Shown piece after piece: positions 10,483-24,300 of a stretch of DNA of 64,000 nucleotides. Within the stretch, counting starts at the first letter, position 1, and each line of letters opens with the position of its first letter. The DNA lies in NCBI GenBank assembly GCA_028015205.1, contig CM051517.1, positions 47,751,135 to 47,815,134 of the forward strand, in the 5' to 3' direction. Position numbers and translations under genes: made by a program. Origin of the DNA: Mytilisepta virgata (lineage: Eukaryota > Mollusca > Bivalvia > Mytilida > Mytilidae). The notes below the pieces were generated by a model. That model ran no database searches. It saw only the letters and a program-made list of their open reading frames with translations, and had not been told where the DNA came from.

Positions 10483-12035
10483 TAGGATTTCCAGTTTAAT
10501 GGGGATGCATGAACATAACTGCAAAATAATTTTTTCTGGGATAAATTGAAGTACATATTTGTTTATTTAAAAAAAACCTTGTAGTACAGTTTATTATCTT
10601 CCATATATATAAACCAATCGTTCATCTATACTTCTCTAAAAAATTGTTCATTAAAATAATTTTTTTTACAAATGCAGCTACGACTCAATTGCATAGTACT
10701 AGATAATTATAAACAGCAGATATCCATAATGAAAGAATGAAAAACATCTCCTTTATATACAAGCAGAAAATGAAACAAAGAATCTGAATTATACATGGTA
10801 GGGTGAAATTCTGGACTTTAACTTCTGTTGTATCACAGATTAATATGCTATATAACATTTTTAAACAACTCTCAAGAAAATTCATACATTTACATGAGCA
10901 AATATCATAGATAATTCCCACAAAATAATATCAGAAAAAAGTCTTGTATTCATAAAAGAATAACTATAAGAGCAACGCTAACAAAAAGGAATTCTCATGT
11001 GATGGAACAAGTCCTGATAAGTACCTGTCCAGCGACTGAAAATCTCTGAAAATATCAGTCTTTTATACCTGTCCAGCAACCCCAATATTAAATCTCTGAA
11101 AATATGAGTTTTTTATACCCATTCGACAGGTTTTAAAACAATTTAATTATATAATATAATTAGACAAAGAACCCCTGTTCAGTATACAATCAACAGTAAA
11201 TCAAAAGCCACAACAACAACACACAATGTTACTGTGCACCAACTAATATGTTTTTCTGTAATATATTCAAGCCCGTTCATTCAAACTTCAGTAATAATAC
11301 AAATGAAAAGGTTCTCAAATGGGTCTGAATTGCAATACTAATTTGGACAAATCGTACCCCATGAAGACTTATAAAACCTTTACGTAGTGAAAAAATTTTT
11401 GTAAGTATGGTATTTTTGGGAAAACATATCTGAACTGTTGAACAAGAATGCTGGTCACAATTTTAAAAAGGATCACCAAGAACGATTCCATTAAAGTTTG
11501 GTATGAATTGGAATATTTAGATTTAAAGGGTATAATTTTAAATTATTTATTTGCTCAATTTTCTGTTTACAGAAAAGCAGCCTTATTAGACAAAATCTTG
11601 GATTACCAGAAAAAATTTTGAAAAGTGACCACATAAAAAATATTTAATTTCAAGTCTGTTGCTGAAAGAGCCCCAAGATTATGGACATGATTTTTATAAA
11701 ATGTCACATCAGGTGGTACACATAAATAATAATAATGTCCACAGTTAACACTTCTGATAAAAAAAGACCACTGGAATAGAGTAATTCAGAGTTTCTTCAA
11801 AGATTCTACATACACATGACATATTTACTTTTTAAGGAGAAAAAAATATTTAATAAAAAGACTTCTAGATGCATTTAATGAGTTCTCAAAGCATTGTTTA
11901 GCAAAGACTTTGCCTATTTCAATATTAGATCAAATCAGTAAACACTTTATCTAATTATCAATAAATCTTCAATAAGCATAATGTATAATTGTGACATGAA
12001 ATATGTAGTTCTTCATAAACTTGTGACATGTAACA
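10483..12035. other. AT-rich region, possibly including the DBNL 3' UTR
   Basis: No coding signal was found. The DBNL stop lies at 12328-12330, so part of this interval is probably its 3' UTR. One candidate minus-strand AATAAA lies at 11546-11551, but others are scattered and none is decisive. A short phrase (TACCTGTCCAGC..AATCTCTGAAAATAT) is repeated at 11020-11110. Confidence 0.45.
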
Positions 12036-12216
12036 TACAGTCAAAACTGCTTTAGCGACCACCTGTATTAGCAATCACCTGTCTTAAAAGACATCATTTC
12101 AAATTCCCATTTTAGTGCATTCTATATAAAATTAACCTGTAAATAAAGAGCACCTGTCTTTAGTGACCATTATTTTGCTCTCCCTTGGAAGGTCACATAA
12201 GACAGGTTTGACTGTA
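12036..12216. mobile_element. MITE with CAGTCAAA termini and TA flanks
   Basis: TACAGTCAAAACTGC at the low end is roughly the inverse of CAGGTTTGACTGTA at the high end, each bordered by TA. CAGT termini with a TA target are typical of Tc1/mariner-derived MITEs. It lies just beyond the DBNL stop codon, probably within its 3' transcript. Confidence 0.65.
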
Positions 12217-12327
12217 TATCTAACTGATCTTCCCACGTATCACAACTCCTTTCTTTTTCATATACATTTAGTATAATACAATCTTGTAACTGATTTACTA
12301 TAAAAGACGTTTTGTCAAATTTACTAT

Positions 12328-15300
12328 TCATTCAACCACTTCCACATAATTTGCTGGAAACATGCCACTATGTCCATCTGGAGCCGTTCCAGTCCACCAT
12401 CCTTGATCAATCATTTCTACATTTGTTATGATATCACCTGGATCAAAAGTTATTTCTGTATCATCCGCTGTAAAAGTAAGACACTTCAGTTAACAGTAGT
12501 TTTTTTTTAAAAAAACGACCAAAAAAAAAAACAAAAAAAAAATAATTCTTAGATATTTTTAATCTCATTATTTCAGAATTAATGAGAAAACTTGTCTGAG
12601 ATAATAGAATTCTATGTTCTTTCAAGACAATTAAAGCTGCTTTAGATTGTATATTACATACTCTCTTTAACCTTCATATACTTTACCACTGCATGATACC
12701 AAATTTCCATGCTAAGGTGGAACCATATTTTATTGCTATTTATTTTTATACATATTTTATGATTAAAATGTTAAAAATTTTGTTTTCTCAATTACATTTT
12801 TAATTTAAGTGAATAAAAGTTTATCTGAAAGACTCAAAAAGAAGATGGATGGACTACTGGTTAATGTCCATTTGGAATTATTATAATTTTTTATTTGAAT
12901 ATGAACCCTGCTTTGTACAAGTACAAGACCTAGAGACGGATTTTTAACATTCTAACCCACGAGATAATATCCCAGTCACAAAACTGGAGACATTCTGACT
13001 CTCAATTAATCAGCCCAGATTCCTACTTTAGAAACTGAAAGGACCTGTATATTTTCTACACAAAGATTCAGTACAGACTATCATTTAAATATATATCTTC
13101 AAATCTTAACACATCATACCTGCTTGATAGTCATACAACGCTCTTACATTGACAAGAGCCGGTTGTTCCCCTGTATACTGTTGTTGGTCCTCAGTTGGTT
13201 CTTCTTGTTGGTAATTCTTTTCATCATATTGTACTTGCTCTTCATGTTGTACTGCTGGTATTGTTGTGGCAGGTTCTGAAATTTATCATTACATTTCTTA
13301 ACTATTAGATAATCCTACATGCTGTTTTTGGTGCAGTAGTTCATGTAGCTTCCAAAAATATTGAGCAAAATTTTTCAAACGTTCACATACCACATATTGT
13401 GACATTGCCAGTAATAATGCCAAAATAGATAAGTTCCAACACATTATTGTTATCATGATAATAGTTTACCCCATCTTATACTAGAACCTCATAACCTCAT
13501 ACGAAAAGCATGTAAACAGCTGACATACATCTATCTTAATTAAACTGCTTTTGGAATTCAATTATTTTTGTGATCACCATCAGACATACAGCATTTTGGT
13601 TTATTATTATTTATGTTTTCCACAATTCTGGACCTGAGCACTTCTGATTAGACATGATTTCTTGAAAAAAACACATTTAGTTCCTTGAAACTGCTATTGC
13701 ATAATTTCTATTTATATCTGGGATTAATGATGTATCATAACATACCATCTTCCCATACATCTACATCTTGTTCTTCATCAGAATCTTGTCTTTTTGGCAT
13801 TCCTTCAGCTAATAAATTTCTAGATTGTGGTTCTACATGTGCTGCCGGGGATGGTGACGGTTCTCTTGGAGGTGAAGGTTCTCGTTGGGGAGGTGATGGC
13901 TGCCTAGGAGGTGGAGAAGGTTCTCTTCGGGGAGGTGAAGGCTGTCTTCGAACTGGCGGTGGACTTCTTTCCTCTTCTTGGGGTAACTGGATTGGTTCTT
14001 TTCTTTCGGGTTCTTCTTTGTCACCTTGAGACAAGAATTCTCCCCTTATCTTTCTGTAAAGGAAATGGAATTTTTATCACATATAACAACAAATTGTATT
14101 ACTAAAGTGATCAAGTAAATGAATATGATTTACAGAGAATGTGATGTCAAACATCAATCAAGAAGCTGTCTGATAGGACTGGATTTTCTTTCATCACAGT
14201 TTGGGGATGTTCATGTAGCTTGCACCAGGAAGATTTCAGTCTAAATTAATTGTTGCAACAGACAACCCAATGAAGAACTAGAGACTAGTGACAGTCCAGG
14301 TAATCCGATACAATTCTGAAAGAGGACCATCTAAGGACCATTGCTGCCAAGTTTGATTCCATCTGGCCATTTAGTTTCACAGAATATTTTAAAAATTCAT
14401 CATCCCTTTTTTCTATTTTTCGTAACAATAGCCATGTAGGTTGGACACAATTTTGAAAGGGTGCAACCAAAGGACCATTCCGCCAAACTTTAGTTCAATT
14501 GGGCCAGTGGTTTCAGAGTATAAGATTTTTAAAGGAAAGTTGAGAACTACTATGGACAACAAAGAGAGACAACGGAAGCAAAGTGATGGCAATAGCTCAC
14601 ACAGCCAAAAAGCAAAAACAAAATACCAACAATTATCTATTATTCTACCAACAAAACCATGCTAAGATCTCTGCTATAAGTAAGTATTGAAACTGGAAAA
14701 TTTTCCAATATTTTTTTAAATTCACATTTAATTTACTTCAAGAAAATCTTACAACAGCAATCATGTAAATGATATCTCCACCTTTCCCAGATTTTACTGT
14801 TCTTGGTAGGTTAAATTAAAAGTAGACATTAGAAAAAGGTCAGATATTCCATCTACCCTATAATTTTGTAACAAATGGAGGAGGATCAATGTATGAAATC
14901 TTGAATGTAGTACCTAGGAGGTGGAGGTGCTCGTCTTGAATCTTCTTCTGTTTGTGATTCTCTTCTCTTAAACATTTCTCTAGCACTGTGGGCACTACTG
15001 CTTGTCAACTTCTGTGCCTCCTATAAATAAAGCAAGCTAAATTACTTGTTTCTCAAAGCAGATTAAAACTAGATGTACTGTGAGGAAAGCTCACAAAGGA
15101 TACCCCCCGTTTTGAAGTCCAATTATCTCCCTTGTGTGATATTGGAAAGCAAAGATTTTTCTTCATGCACATCTTTGGATGATGTACTTCCTTTCTGTAA
15201 AGTTTCGTTGAAATCCATTGAGCGGTCTATGAGGAGTTGCGCTTACAAAATATATGGACAGACGGACAGACAGACAGACAGACGGACGGACAAGGTGATT

Positions 15301-18300
15301 CCTATATACCCCCCCAAACTTTGTTTGCGGGGGGTATAAAAAAATGATTGCTTTAGTGCTTTTGGTTCTTAATACATGGGTATATTATATAAAATCCACA
15401 AAACTAAATACGAATCAAGAAAATGCTCGTTGACATAGATTAACATAAAATAAAATATAGGTTGCTTGTTTTGGCAAAAAATCCCCCAAAAAAACTGTGA
15501 CCAATAACAGTTGTATGCCATGAATAGCTAGCAACAAAAACAACATCAACAATTACTACTTTCAATTATTTCATGTATCAGGATATTCTGTTGAAACTGA
15601 TGAATCATGGAGAGAGTCAGATTACAGATGCCTTTATGTCATGTATCCCTGTTAATCTTATCAGGTGCTTATTACCGAAACTGGTAGTGGTCAAAAGTCA
15701 ATGAACTTTGAAAAATGAAATCATAAATGACTAATAGTATGTATACCTTACACTTGCACGATGTTTAATTTTCAACACTGTATTCGTTTTTTTAAAAGAC
15801 CTAAATAATGGAAATTGCCATGGCAATGAAATAAAGTCTTCAGACCAAGGAAACAAGAATTTTCTCCCTTAGATAACTCTATTTACAAAATGTTAGGAAT
15901 AAAAATATAAAGTATACTTACAGCAGCCCTTTCTTTCCTCATCTTTTCACTTCTAAGTGCCCTCTCTTCTTCCTCCCCAACAAGTTTGTTTTGTTCCTCT
16001 TGCTGTAAAATAACTCATGCATTATTACTGTGTGCATTTATTATTGTTCACAGACAATATTACAAGATTTATTGCTGCCACTGATGAACTTTTTATAGTA
16101 TTTGTACAGTATAACGAACAGAAAGCAACTGACTGATTAATTATTGACTAACAATAAAATATCAGCCTAAATATGATAAAACCTGTCAATACAATACAAA
16201 ATGTCAAAGTATGCCAATATAGCACATACCCGTCCAATATGCCATATTGACCAGTCAATATGACATATTGGACTGGTTAGTCAATAAAGATATAATTGCG
16301 CAAGGTTTTCCATATTGGCTTAGTTATTGGTCCTTGGCTAGCCATATTGCACTTCGGCTTCGGACCAATAACTAAGCCAATGTGGAAAACATTACGCAAT
16401 AATACTATATTATTGGTTAAAATTCAGACAAACGTGATTATTTACTTTGTGCCAGACTGACTACGCTGAGCTGGATTTTAATATTCTACAGAATGACAAG
16501 TGATACAAACTGTAAAAATTATTTTGACTCCTGTTTGACATGAAGCAGAAAATACCAACTTTAAAGTCTTTGTTTTGGTGGCTCTGCAGAAATCAAAATT
16601 TAAGTTTAATTATTGCCATTTTCACCCTGTCAGATTTTTGAATTTTTTTTGAATTGGAAGTGTTGTCCAACAGACATTTTAATAAAACGTCAATGAGAAT
16701 ATAAGCTTTCTTTTATTTCGGGTGTAGACCATCAATCCTAGTAAAACAAGTCAACCAGGTTCTACCATACGATCTTCAACATATGGACGGAGGTATATAC
16801 ACACTATATTTGCCCCAAATTTAGAAAAATGTGAACACAACATATCAAGCCTATAAGTACTTTAGATACTACAAACAATATTTCAAACAAACTAGAGGCT
16901 GCAAAGGAGCATATATATAAGCTCACCTGTAAATATTATTGGTTTGTTGCATCCTTCGACACAATTTTCAAATCATGGTCGTGGAGGTCGGAATTACCGG
17001 ACACCATTTTTGGAAGGGGACCATTTAAAGATCATTTTTGGTTGACATTGACTTTGTAGTTTCAGAGGAAACGATTTTAAAAATTTCCTTTTCTATAATT
17101 AGCTCCGCCAACTATCTTGGTTGAAGGTCGGGGACAAGTGACACAATTTGAGAAGGGGAGCATCCAAGGACAATTCCACCAAAGATTGGTTCCAATTGGC
17201 CCAGCAGTTTCAGAGGAGATCTTCGTATTGTATTCCCCATAGGGTCCTAATTATAATTATGTGGGCCGTGATGACAATCTTGGATGACGGACGAACACGC
17301 CAGATAAAATGTTTACACAGGATCATCCTATAATGAATTATTTTAAGGAAGGTTTGAAATTTTTTTAAAAATTTTTTACAGGATCCACATGCATTTTGAT
17401 TTAGGGAGGACGTCATACTTAAAGGATGGTTGAACCATATAAATACATTTCAGATATTGGGGGAGCAGGTTTCCTTTTCAGTTTGTGTTTTTATGGAAAT
17501 AATTAATATAATTTATTAAATGGACAGGAGTAAAACTTTATGTATGTCTCTTCCACATTCGTTGGTGGGACATAAGGAAAAAGGGATATGGAAAACGAGT
17601 GAGGAAACGAAGTCGGAAACGTTTCATGTGCCTTGTATGAGGAGAGGGTCAATCTAGAATCTCCAAAATTTTCTACATGTAGGCTAGTACTATTTTTTGG
17701 TGTCAAATTTCTCGATTTTACTTTTTTGGGGTCTCAAAAATTGCAGGTATTTTTGGGTGTGTTCAAAAAGACGAAAATATATAGCATTTTTAACCTGTTT
17801 TATGGGGTAAAATGAAAGTATTTTTCTGGGTCTGAAAAAATTAGAGATATCATTATGGGGGTGTCAGCAAATTTACGTATTTTTTTTTTACGAGCCTATG
17901 TACAAGTAATTTTTTACCTCCCCCACTAAACTTAATCTGTAACTTGAATTGTAACTCGAAATGAAACTCGATAAATGATATTAGAAATCAATTTCTTGAG
18001 GTAACTCGAAGATTAACTTAACTTGAATGATAGCTCACACACTAACTCGAAATTTAACTTGAACTTGAACTGTAATTAGACCTCTTACTCGATCTTTAAC
18101 TCTTACTCACTTACTCAAACTCGAACTCGATGTTTAGTCACACCCCATTAAATCACACCATATATAATTGTCCCAGGAGAAGATTCAAACAGAGGCATGT
18201 GACATATGCCTTTTATGGATGATTCAAACTTAATCCAACATCTTTCTGATGCCAGTTTTTACTGGTTTAGGTACTGGTACCTGGAGAGAACCACTGACCT

Positions 18301-21300
18301 ACATAAGGAAAACTGGCAATCCTTGTCAATCAAAATCATACTCAAATGAACCTTGCCATGAGCTGGATTTGAACTCCCAACCTTATTGCCGACAGGGTAA
18401 TGATGAATAGTAGTTATGACAAATTATCTAGACCACTCGTGCACTATGGATTCTTTGACAATATGTGAATGGCATCTACATGTATCTTCTTATCAAATTA
18501 ATTATACATTACCCATCTTTGCTTTTCATCTTCCATATCTTTCTGACTAGCTCTCCTTTCTCTAATTTTTTGTTCATGAACCTGTTTCATTTTTTCATTG
18601 ACCTGTCTGTCTCTTTCTTCCTGCTCTTTTTTCTAAATTATCAAAAAAATGCATTAAATAATTATCTCTTTTTCTAAATTTGCATCATAGTTTTTTTTTT
18701 ATTGCATATATCATTATAAGGCAAAATCAAGTTAATTGTTAGATTATCATCCACCCCTTCTAAAAATATTGGGCCATTGAGGGGATTTTATTTTTCCATG
18801 TTGGCAGGGCCAATGTTTGCTGAAATTCTTGTTGTCTTCAGGTCCAGTATAGAGGACTTGTGGTTGATTTGATTACTCATCAAGTCATTGTATATTTCGC
18901 GTATTGTTTTTGCATCATTTTTTTATGCATAGCAACCCTTTATTCACTCTTGCCAACAAAACTAATGCATACAATATAAAAAAAAAATTGTTTTTCATTG
19001 ACCAGAAATGAATGCAATGAAATAATCAATGATTTTATCGTCTGGAAAAATAAAAAATATGGGGCAGTCTGATATTTTAAGGCTGGGCTGGGATGATAAT
19101 CTAAATCAAGTTGAATTGACCCAATGCACTGCATTCACAGAAAATTTATTTATCCTTTAAAGTTTGCTAAAGCATAAGTTTCTCTTACTGAATTTAAAAC
19201 TATTCAATAAGAGACAAAGAAAAGATCAATACAAATTTAAATTTCTTCCAACAAAATACATTCATCTGCATAGAAACATACATTTTCTTTTTTAAATTTT
19301 TAACTTTCTGCATACAATAAATAAGCTATAAATTAAAAGCTCATTAAAATTAAAATTTAATTTTAAATAAACAAAATAATAAATTTACAAACAAATCAGT
19401 CAAACCTGTCTATAAAGGGCAGCTAAGGGACCAGAAAAAAGTGCCCTTTATGAGCAGGTGCCCTTTATACAGAGCTTAATTTTACATGCTTTGTTCATAA
19501 ATGGGACTTTTTCACTGTGCCCTTTACAGACAGTGATTTGCTATATAAAGGTGCCGTTTAAAGCAGGTTTGACTGTATAGCCTTTTAATATACACAATAT
19601 ATAAATGTTGTACTGAGAAGCAGGTATACATTTATGTACTAATTCTAAACTATATTAACATACATTCAAAAAAAATAAATAAGAAATAATTTAATTTTTC
19701 TTCTAGAACAGAAGAAATTAAGTTCCTGCAGAAAGTGAAAAACTACACACTCAGAATATACCACAATGTAAACGTGACATGCTGTGAAAATAATAAGTAA
19801 AGATTAGTATAAAACTGTAGACTGAGCAATTAATAAAATAATGTGAGCTGTTGTTCAATATTTAAAACTCCTATTTACAGTTCTAATAACAATATTCTTG
19901 ATAAAATATTTATCATTATTTCATTCCTGTCCATGATTTTTTCACTTAAACCTTTTTTTTATATCTAAATTTACAGCTTACTTTAAGTTCATTGGTTTAC
20001 TGAACTAAAATTTTGCAATTTATGCAACACGGCTAAAGCACAAATTAAAATCAAACTAGCACTCAAAATGATTAATACATGGATGAAAAAACTAAAATGG
20101 AAATAAATGACTGTTGGAAGGCATGATATTTTAACAATAATAGTTGTCCTAAACTCACAGCAGTCAGTGTTGCTCAGCTGGATTTAATTCTCTAAGGACC
20201 ATGTAAGGAACCCGGTTTATATGTATGGTTCATCAACCAGTCATACGGTCCTAATTTCTGCTGTGTTGACCATATTTCTTAGATGATATATAATGCTAAA
20301 GGAGAACTGCTTCAGCTAGTAAATGGGGTCAGTAAGTACATTTGGAAGATGACCACCTAAGGACCTTGCTCCATAATTTGGTTCCCATTAGCCTAATAGT
20401 AGTCAAGATCTTTAAACAAATTCTCTATCAAAGTTTTACGTTAAACTTAGGCAATGTTCACACTGAAACTCAATCAAGTCTCAAAATATTTTTATCCATT
20501 TTTCTAAAAATTATTAATATCAAATGTATTTACTTTAGAAACATACACAAGTGTTTATATTTTTCCCAGAATCAAGTTAAAAAATTCACTTTCCCATAGT
20601 CAACATTTACTTCCCATTGGTGATAGAAAATGGGAATCTCAGAGTCCTGCTGTGGCAACTTTTTGTTCAAGGGTAAGATAATAGTTATAATTCTAGTAAG
20701 ATGACCACCTAAGGTTCATTGCCGCCTTTGGTCAAGGTGAAATAACAAGAGTGTACACAATAAATGTCTCACCTAAATATGCATGTAGACACAGAATAAA
20801 GATCTTCAAACTTGCATTTATATCCCAATTTTGCAAACAGATATTAATAATAATTGCACGTTGTCAATTAAAACAAACTGTGAAAACAACTAAAATGTAA
20901 AGCAATGCTGTCAGAGAAAAGAAAAAACAAATAATTGCTAACACTAGAGAAATATCATGCTCTTTTATCCCAATATCTAAAAATGAAATAGGTTAGATAA
21001 AAACTACACATAAAAGATATGTACATTGTATTATATAAAGCCATGCAGTATTTCACACAGAGCGTTTTACCTCACGCTCACGTCTGTCTTGCTCCATCTG
21101 TTTTTTCTCTTGTGCTGCTCTTTTCTTTTCCTCTTCAATTCTCCTTTGCTCTTCTTTCTTTTATTTATAAACAAATACTTACAATTTTTGTATTAATGCT
21201 AGTTAACAATAAATTATACCATATCAAATTACAATGCCATTCCTAACTATTACAAAGTCTGTGGTAGGATTTGATAGTTTTGTTTTGTTTGGTTTTTTAA

Positions 21301-24300
21301 ACATTATTTTCTATGATTTAATGCATAATGGATGGAGTTGGACACATTGCACAGTGATTATTGCATAAGTATGCATTATGTGTAATAATGGATAGGTTCT
21401 TTTATCTATGCAAAAATGCACATTCTTCAAACTAAGAATTTGCTGTGGAAAGAGAGGTAACTATGATTAAACAAGTGGTCTAAGTTTACCTCTTTTTCTG
21501 CCCAGAACTGATCTCTCTGTTTTGTATTAATATCTCTAGCTGCTACAGTCCTCTGGTAAACTGAACCCTAAAATATATAGCAAGATTAATTACAACTAGA
21601 ACTGTGAGTGACCTCACTGTGTGATACCCCCCACTGGAATACGAGGAGTTGCTCTAAAAAGCTTTAAACTTTGCAAGCATCCAGCGATAATTATCTAGCT
21701 TCTGATGCACATCTACATATGATGATCCACCTTCGTATAAAGTTTCATCAAAATACATTGAACGGTTTAGAAGGAGTTGCACTTACAAGCTTTGAACATG
21801 TAAAACCCTTAAGTTGGATTATCTCCCTTTGCAAGCACCTGGCGATAATTATCTTGCTTCATGCACATTTACATATGATGCCCAACCTTCATATTAAGTT
21901 TCTTCAAAATCCATTGAATGGTTTAGGAGGAGTTGCACTTACAAGACATATGGACAGACAGGGTGATTCCTATATACCCCCCAAAATATGGTAATTGAAA
22001 ATGTGGGAGGGAATTTTCAGGGGGAAATTGGATAACTCTGCCAAAATCGGGGTGGTTTGTGTCTCTGCCTTTGGTCAAAGCATTTCTATTACATTAGGGT
22101 ACAATGTGTGAAAAAAAATGCCCTTTTTTTAACAAAAAAAGTTTTTTTAACACCTGAACAAAAATCTAAAAATCATAAAAATTAAGGGAGTTTTATCTGA
22201 TCGATCCAAACAATGTGTATAATAATAATTATGAAAATTTGCATCAGCAATCTTGAGTAAATTAAGGTTTCAACTCCCTACGCCAAAGTCAATCTGATCT
22301 GGATCTTAACCATGTTTAAGCCTGTTTGGCTCCCAAAATCTACACTGTATTAAACAAACTTAGTATCAAAGTTTATGGTTTCACTCATCACTATAACCAG
22401 TACATGTATTTACTAACCACAGGTGCTGGTGAATCAACAGGTTTTGGTTTCTCTTTATGAAAGCTGTAGTTGGACCCAGATGACTTTGCAACTTTCTTTG
22501 TAATGTCATCAACATCTATGTCGTCATCTGTACGGGCGTTAACTGTTACATGTATACCCTAAAAAATTTTTTTTATACATGTCTGTAGTAACATGCATTT
22601 ATTTTAATGATTGATAATGTTAAATGTCCAAGAATGTGATTGTCTGTAGTATTATTACTTTGCTGTATTTAAATGGGGCAATACACACACATCAAACGGG
22701 AAATATTTCATCAAACCACATTCCCCAAATTTTGAAATTACTCTGCATTTTGTACAAATTTGATAATATCCAATTGTTATGAATAAGAGCGATAAGTGGG
22801 TGTAGTAAATAAGGTTTGCAGACATCTTTTGAAACAATTCTAATCAAATGGTTATCATCATTGTGACTTAATAAAATTGCCTGAAATGAGGATTCTTCTT
22901 GAAAGCATTCCAGGTAGAATTCAAGAAAAGAAGGGTGCTGTTCAAAAATAAGAGGGGCTTAAACAAAGATTTTTAAAATAAATGAGTCAGGTCAGAATTG
23001 TTCTATTTCATGTGGTTGCCAGCCTAAATTTTTTATTTAACATGTATAATAGGTGGTAACTTACTCTAAAGAATTTTTGCACATCAGGAAGATGGTTAGC
23101 ACATTTAAATTTCTGGTTTTCTGGAGCTGCTTCACCTTGCTGAAAATAAAACATTGTGTTTTACAGACCTCTAATTTATTAAGCTGTTCATTACCATAGG
23201 TATTAGACATGACACTGTAACAATACTACAGCATAATTTATATCTAATTTATAATTATCAAACAAGAAAGGACGGAGAAGAAAAATATACTTAATGTGAA
23301 AACTGAGGGTCAACACTGCAAACTCCTGCCAAATTAATTTTATCAAATTGTTTGGAATTCAATAAAAAAGATTATCACATTTAATATTTAATATAAAAAT
23401 TAATATCATAACTTGCTGCAGCTCTCCAAGGTAAAAATATATGATGTGTGGAAAAGAATATGAAAAATGTTGCCTATAGCTAAAATCAGTACTTGTTAAT
23501 GTCAAATATCTACTGAATACCCTGAGCAATTCTTGTAAACCGTATACATAACATTGATGTACAAGGTGTAGAAACATAATCAATTACATGTTCAATCACT
23601 TAACCTAACATCAAATTCTGTCCTCAACGTTTTAACAGGTGTCAAAATGATTCCTTAACACATTAAATGTTTTACTATGAGTATAAGGACACTAGAGTTC
23701 AAATGATGTACATATAGACCTTTATTATGCTGATAGCTGAACATACTCATACTTATTGTTATCATAAAGATCTCAAACCTTCATTTCCTTATCTTTATAA
23801 ATTACACAATGTATTTACATGTACATACAACATTTGATATGAATGTAACCATAAAGTCCTATGTTGCAAATTCAATTTATACTAACAGTAATAAAATTTT
23901 TCTTTATAAATGCGATGCAAGTTTTCAAGGTATAAACATCTTCTATGATTTTCCATCCTTACTTTTGATTTTGGAAACAAAATTTGCATAATAATTAAAA
24001 CGAACTGTAACCTCAAATAACTTGTAAAAACAAATGTTGCTCGAAATGAATATTTGAATTTGTTGTTTTCTATCAACCACAAAAATCACTAACATCTGTA
24101 TCAAACCAAATATAATGGAATCCACAGTTAACTGCTTCAAATTTTATTTTCAACTGGGTTTTCCAATTGAAAAAACCTGGTTTATATTTTTACAATGTAT
24201 AGTGGGCCAGTCATTTGGCAGCTGGTGAATGCAAACAATGATGAATGAAACTCTGGTTTGCTTACAGGCAGAGTTTCTAAAAAGGATTATAAAAATGTAT

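Noticed and set aside
13685..14105. Glycine-rich plus-strand open frames
   Set aside because: They are antisense shadows of the proline-rich DBNL exon 14053-13746.
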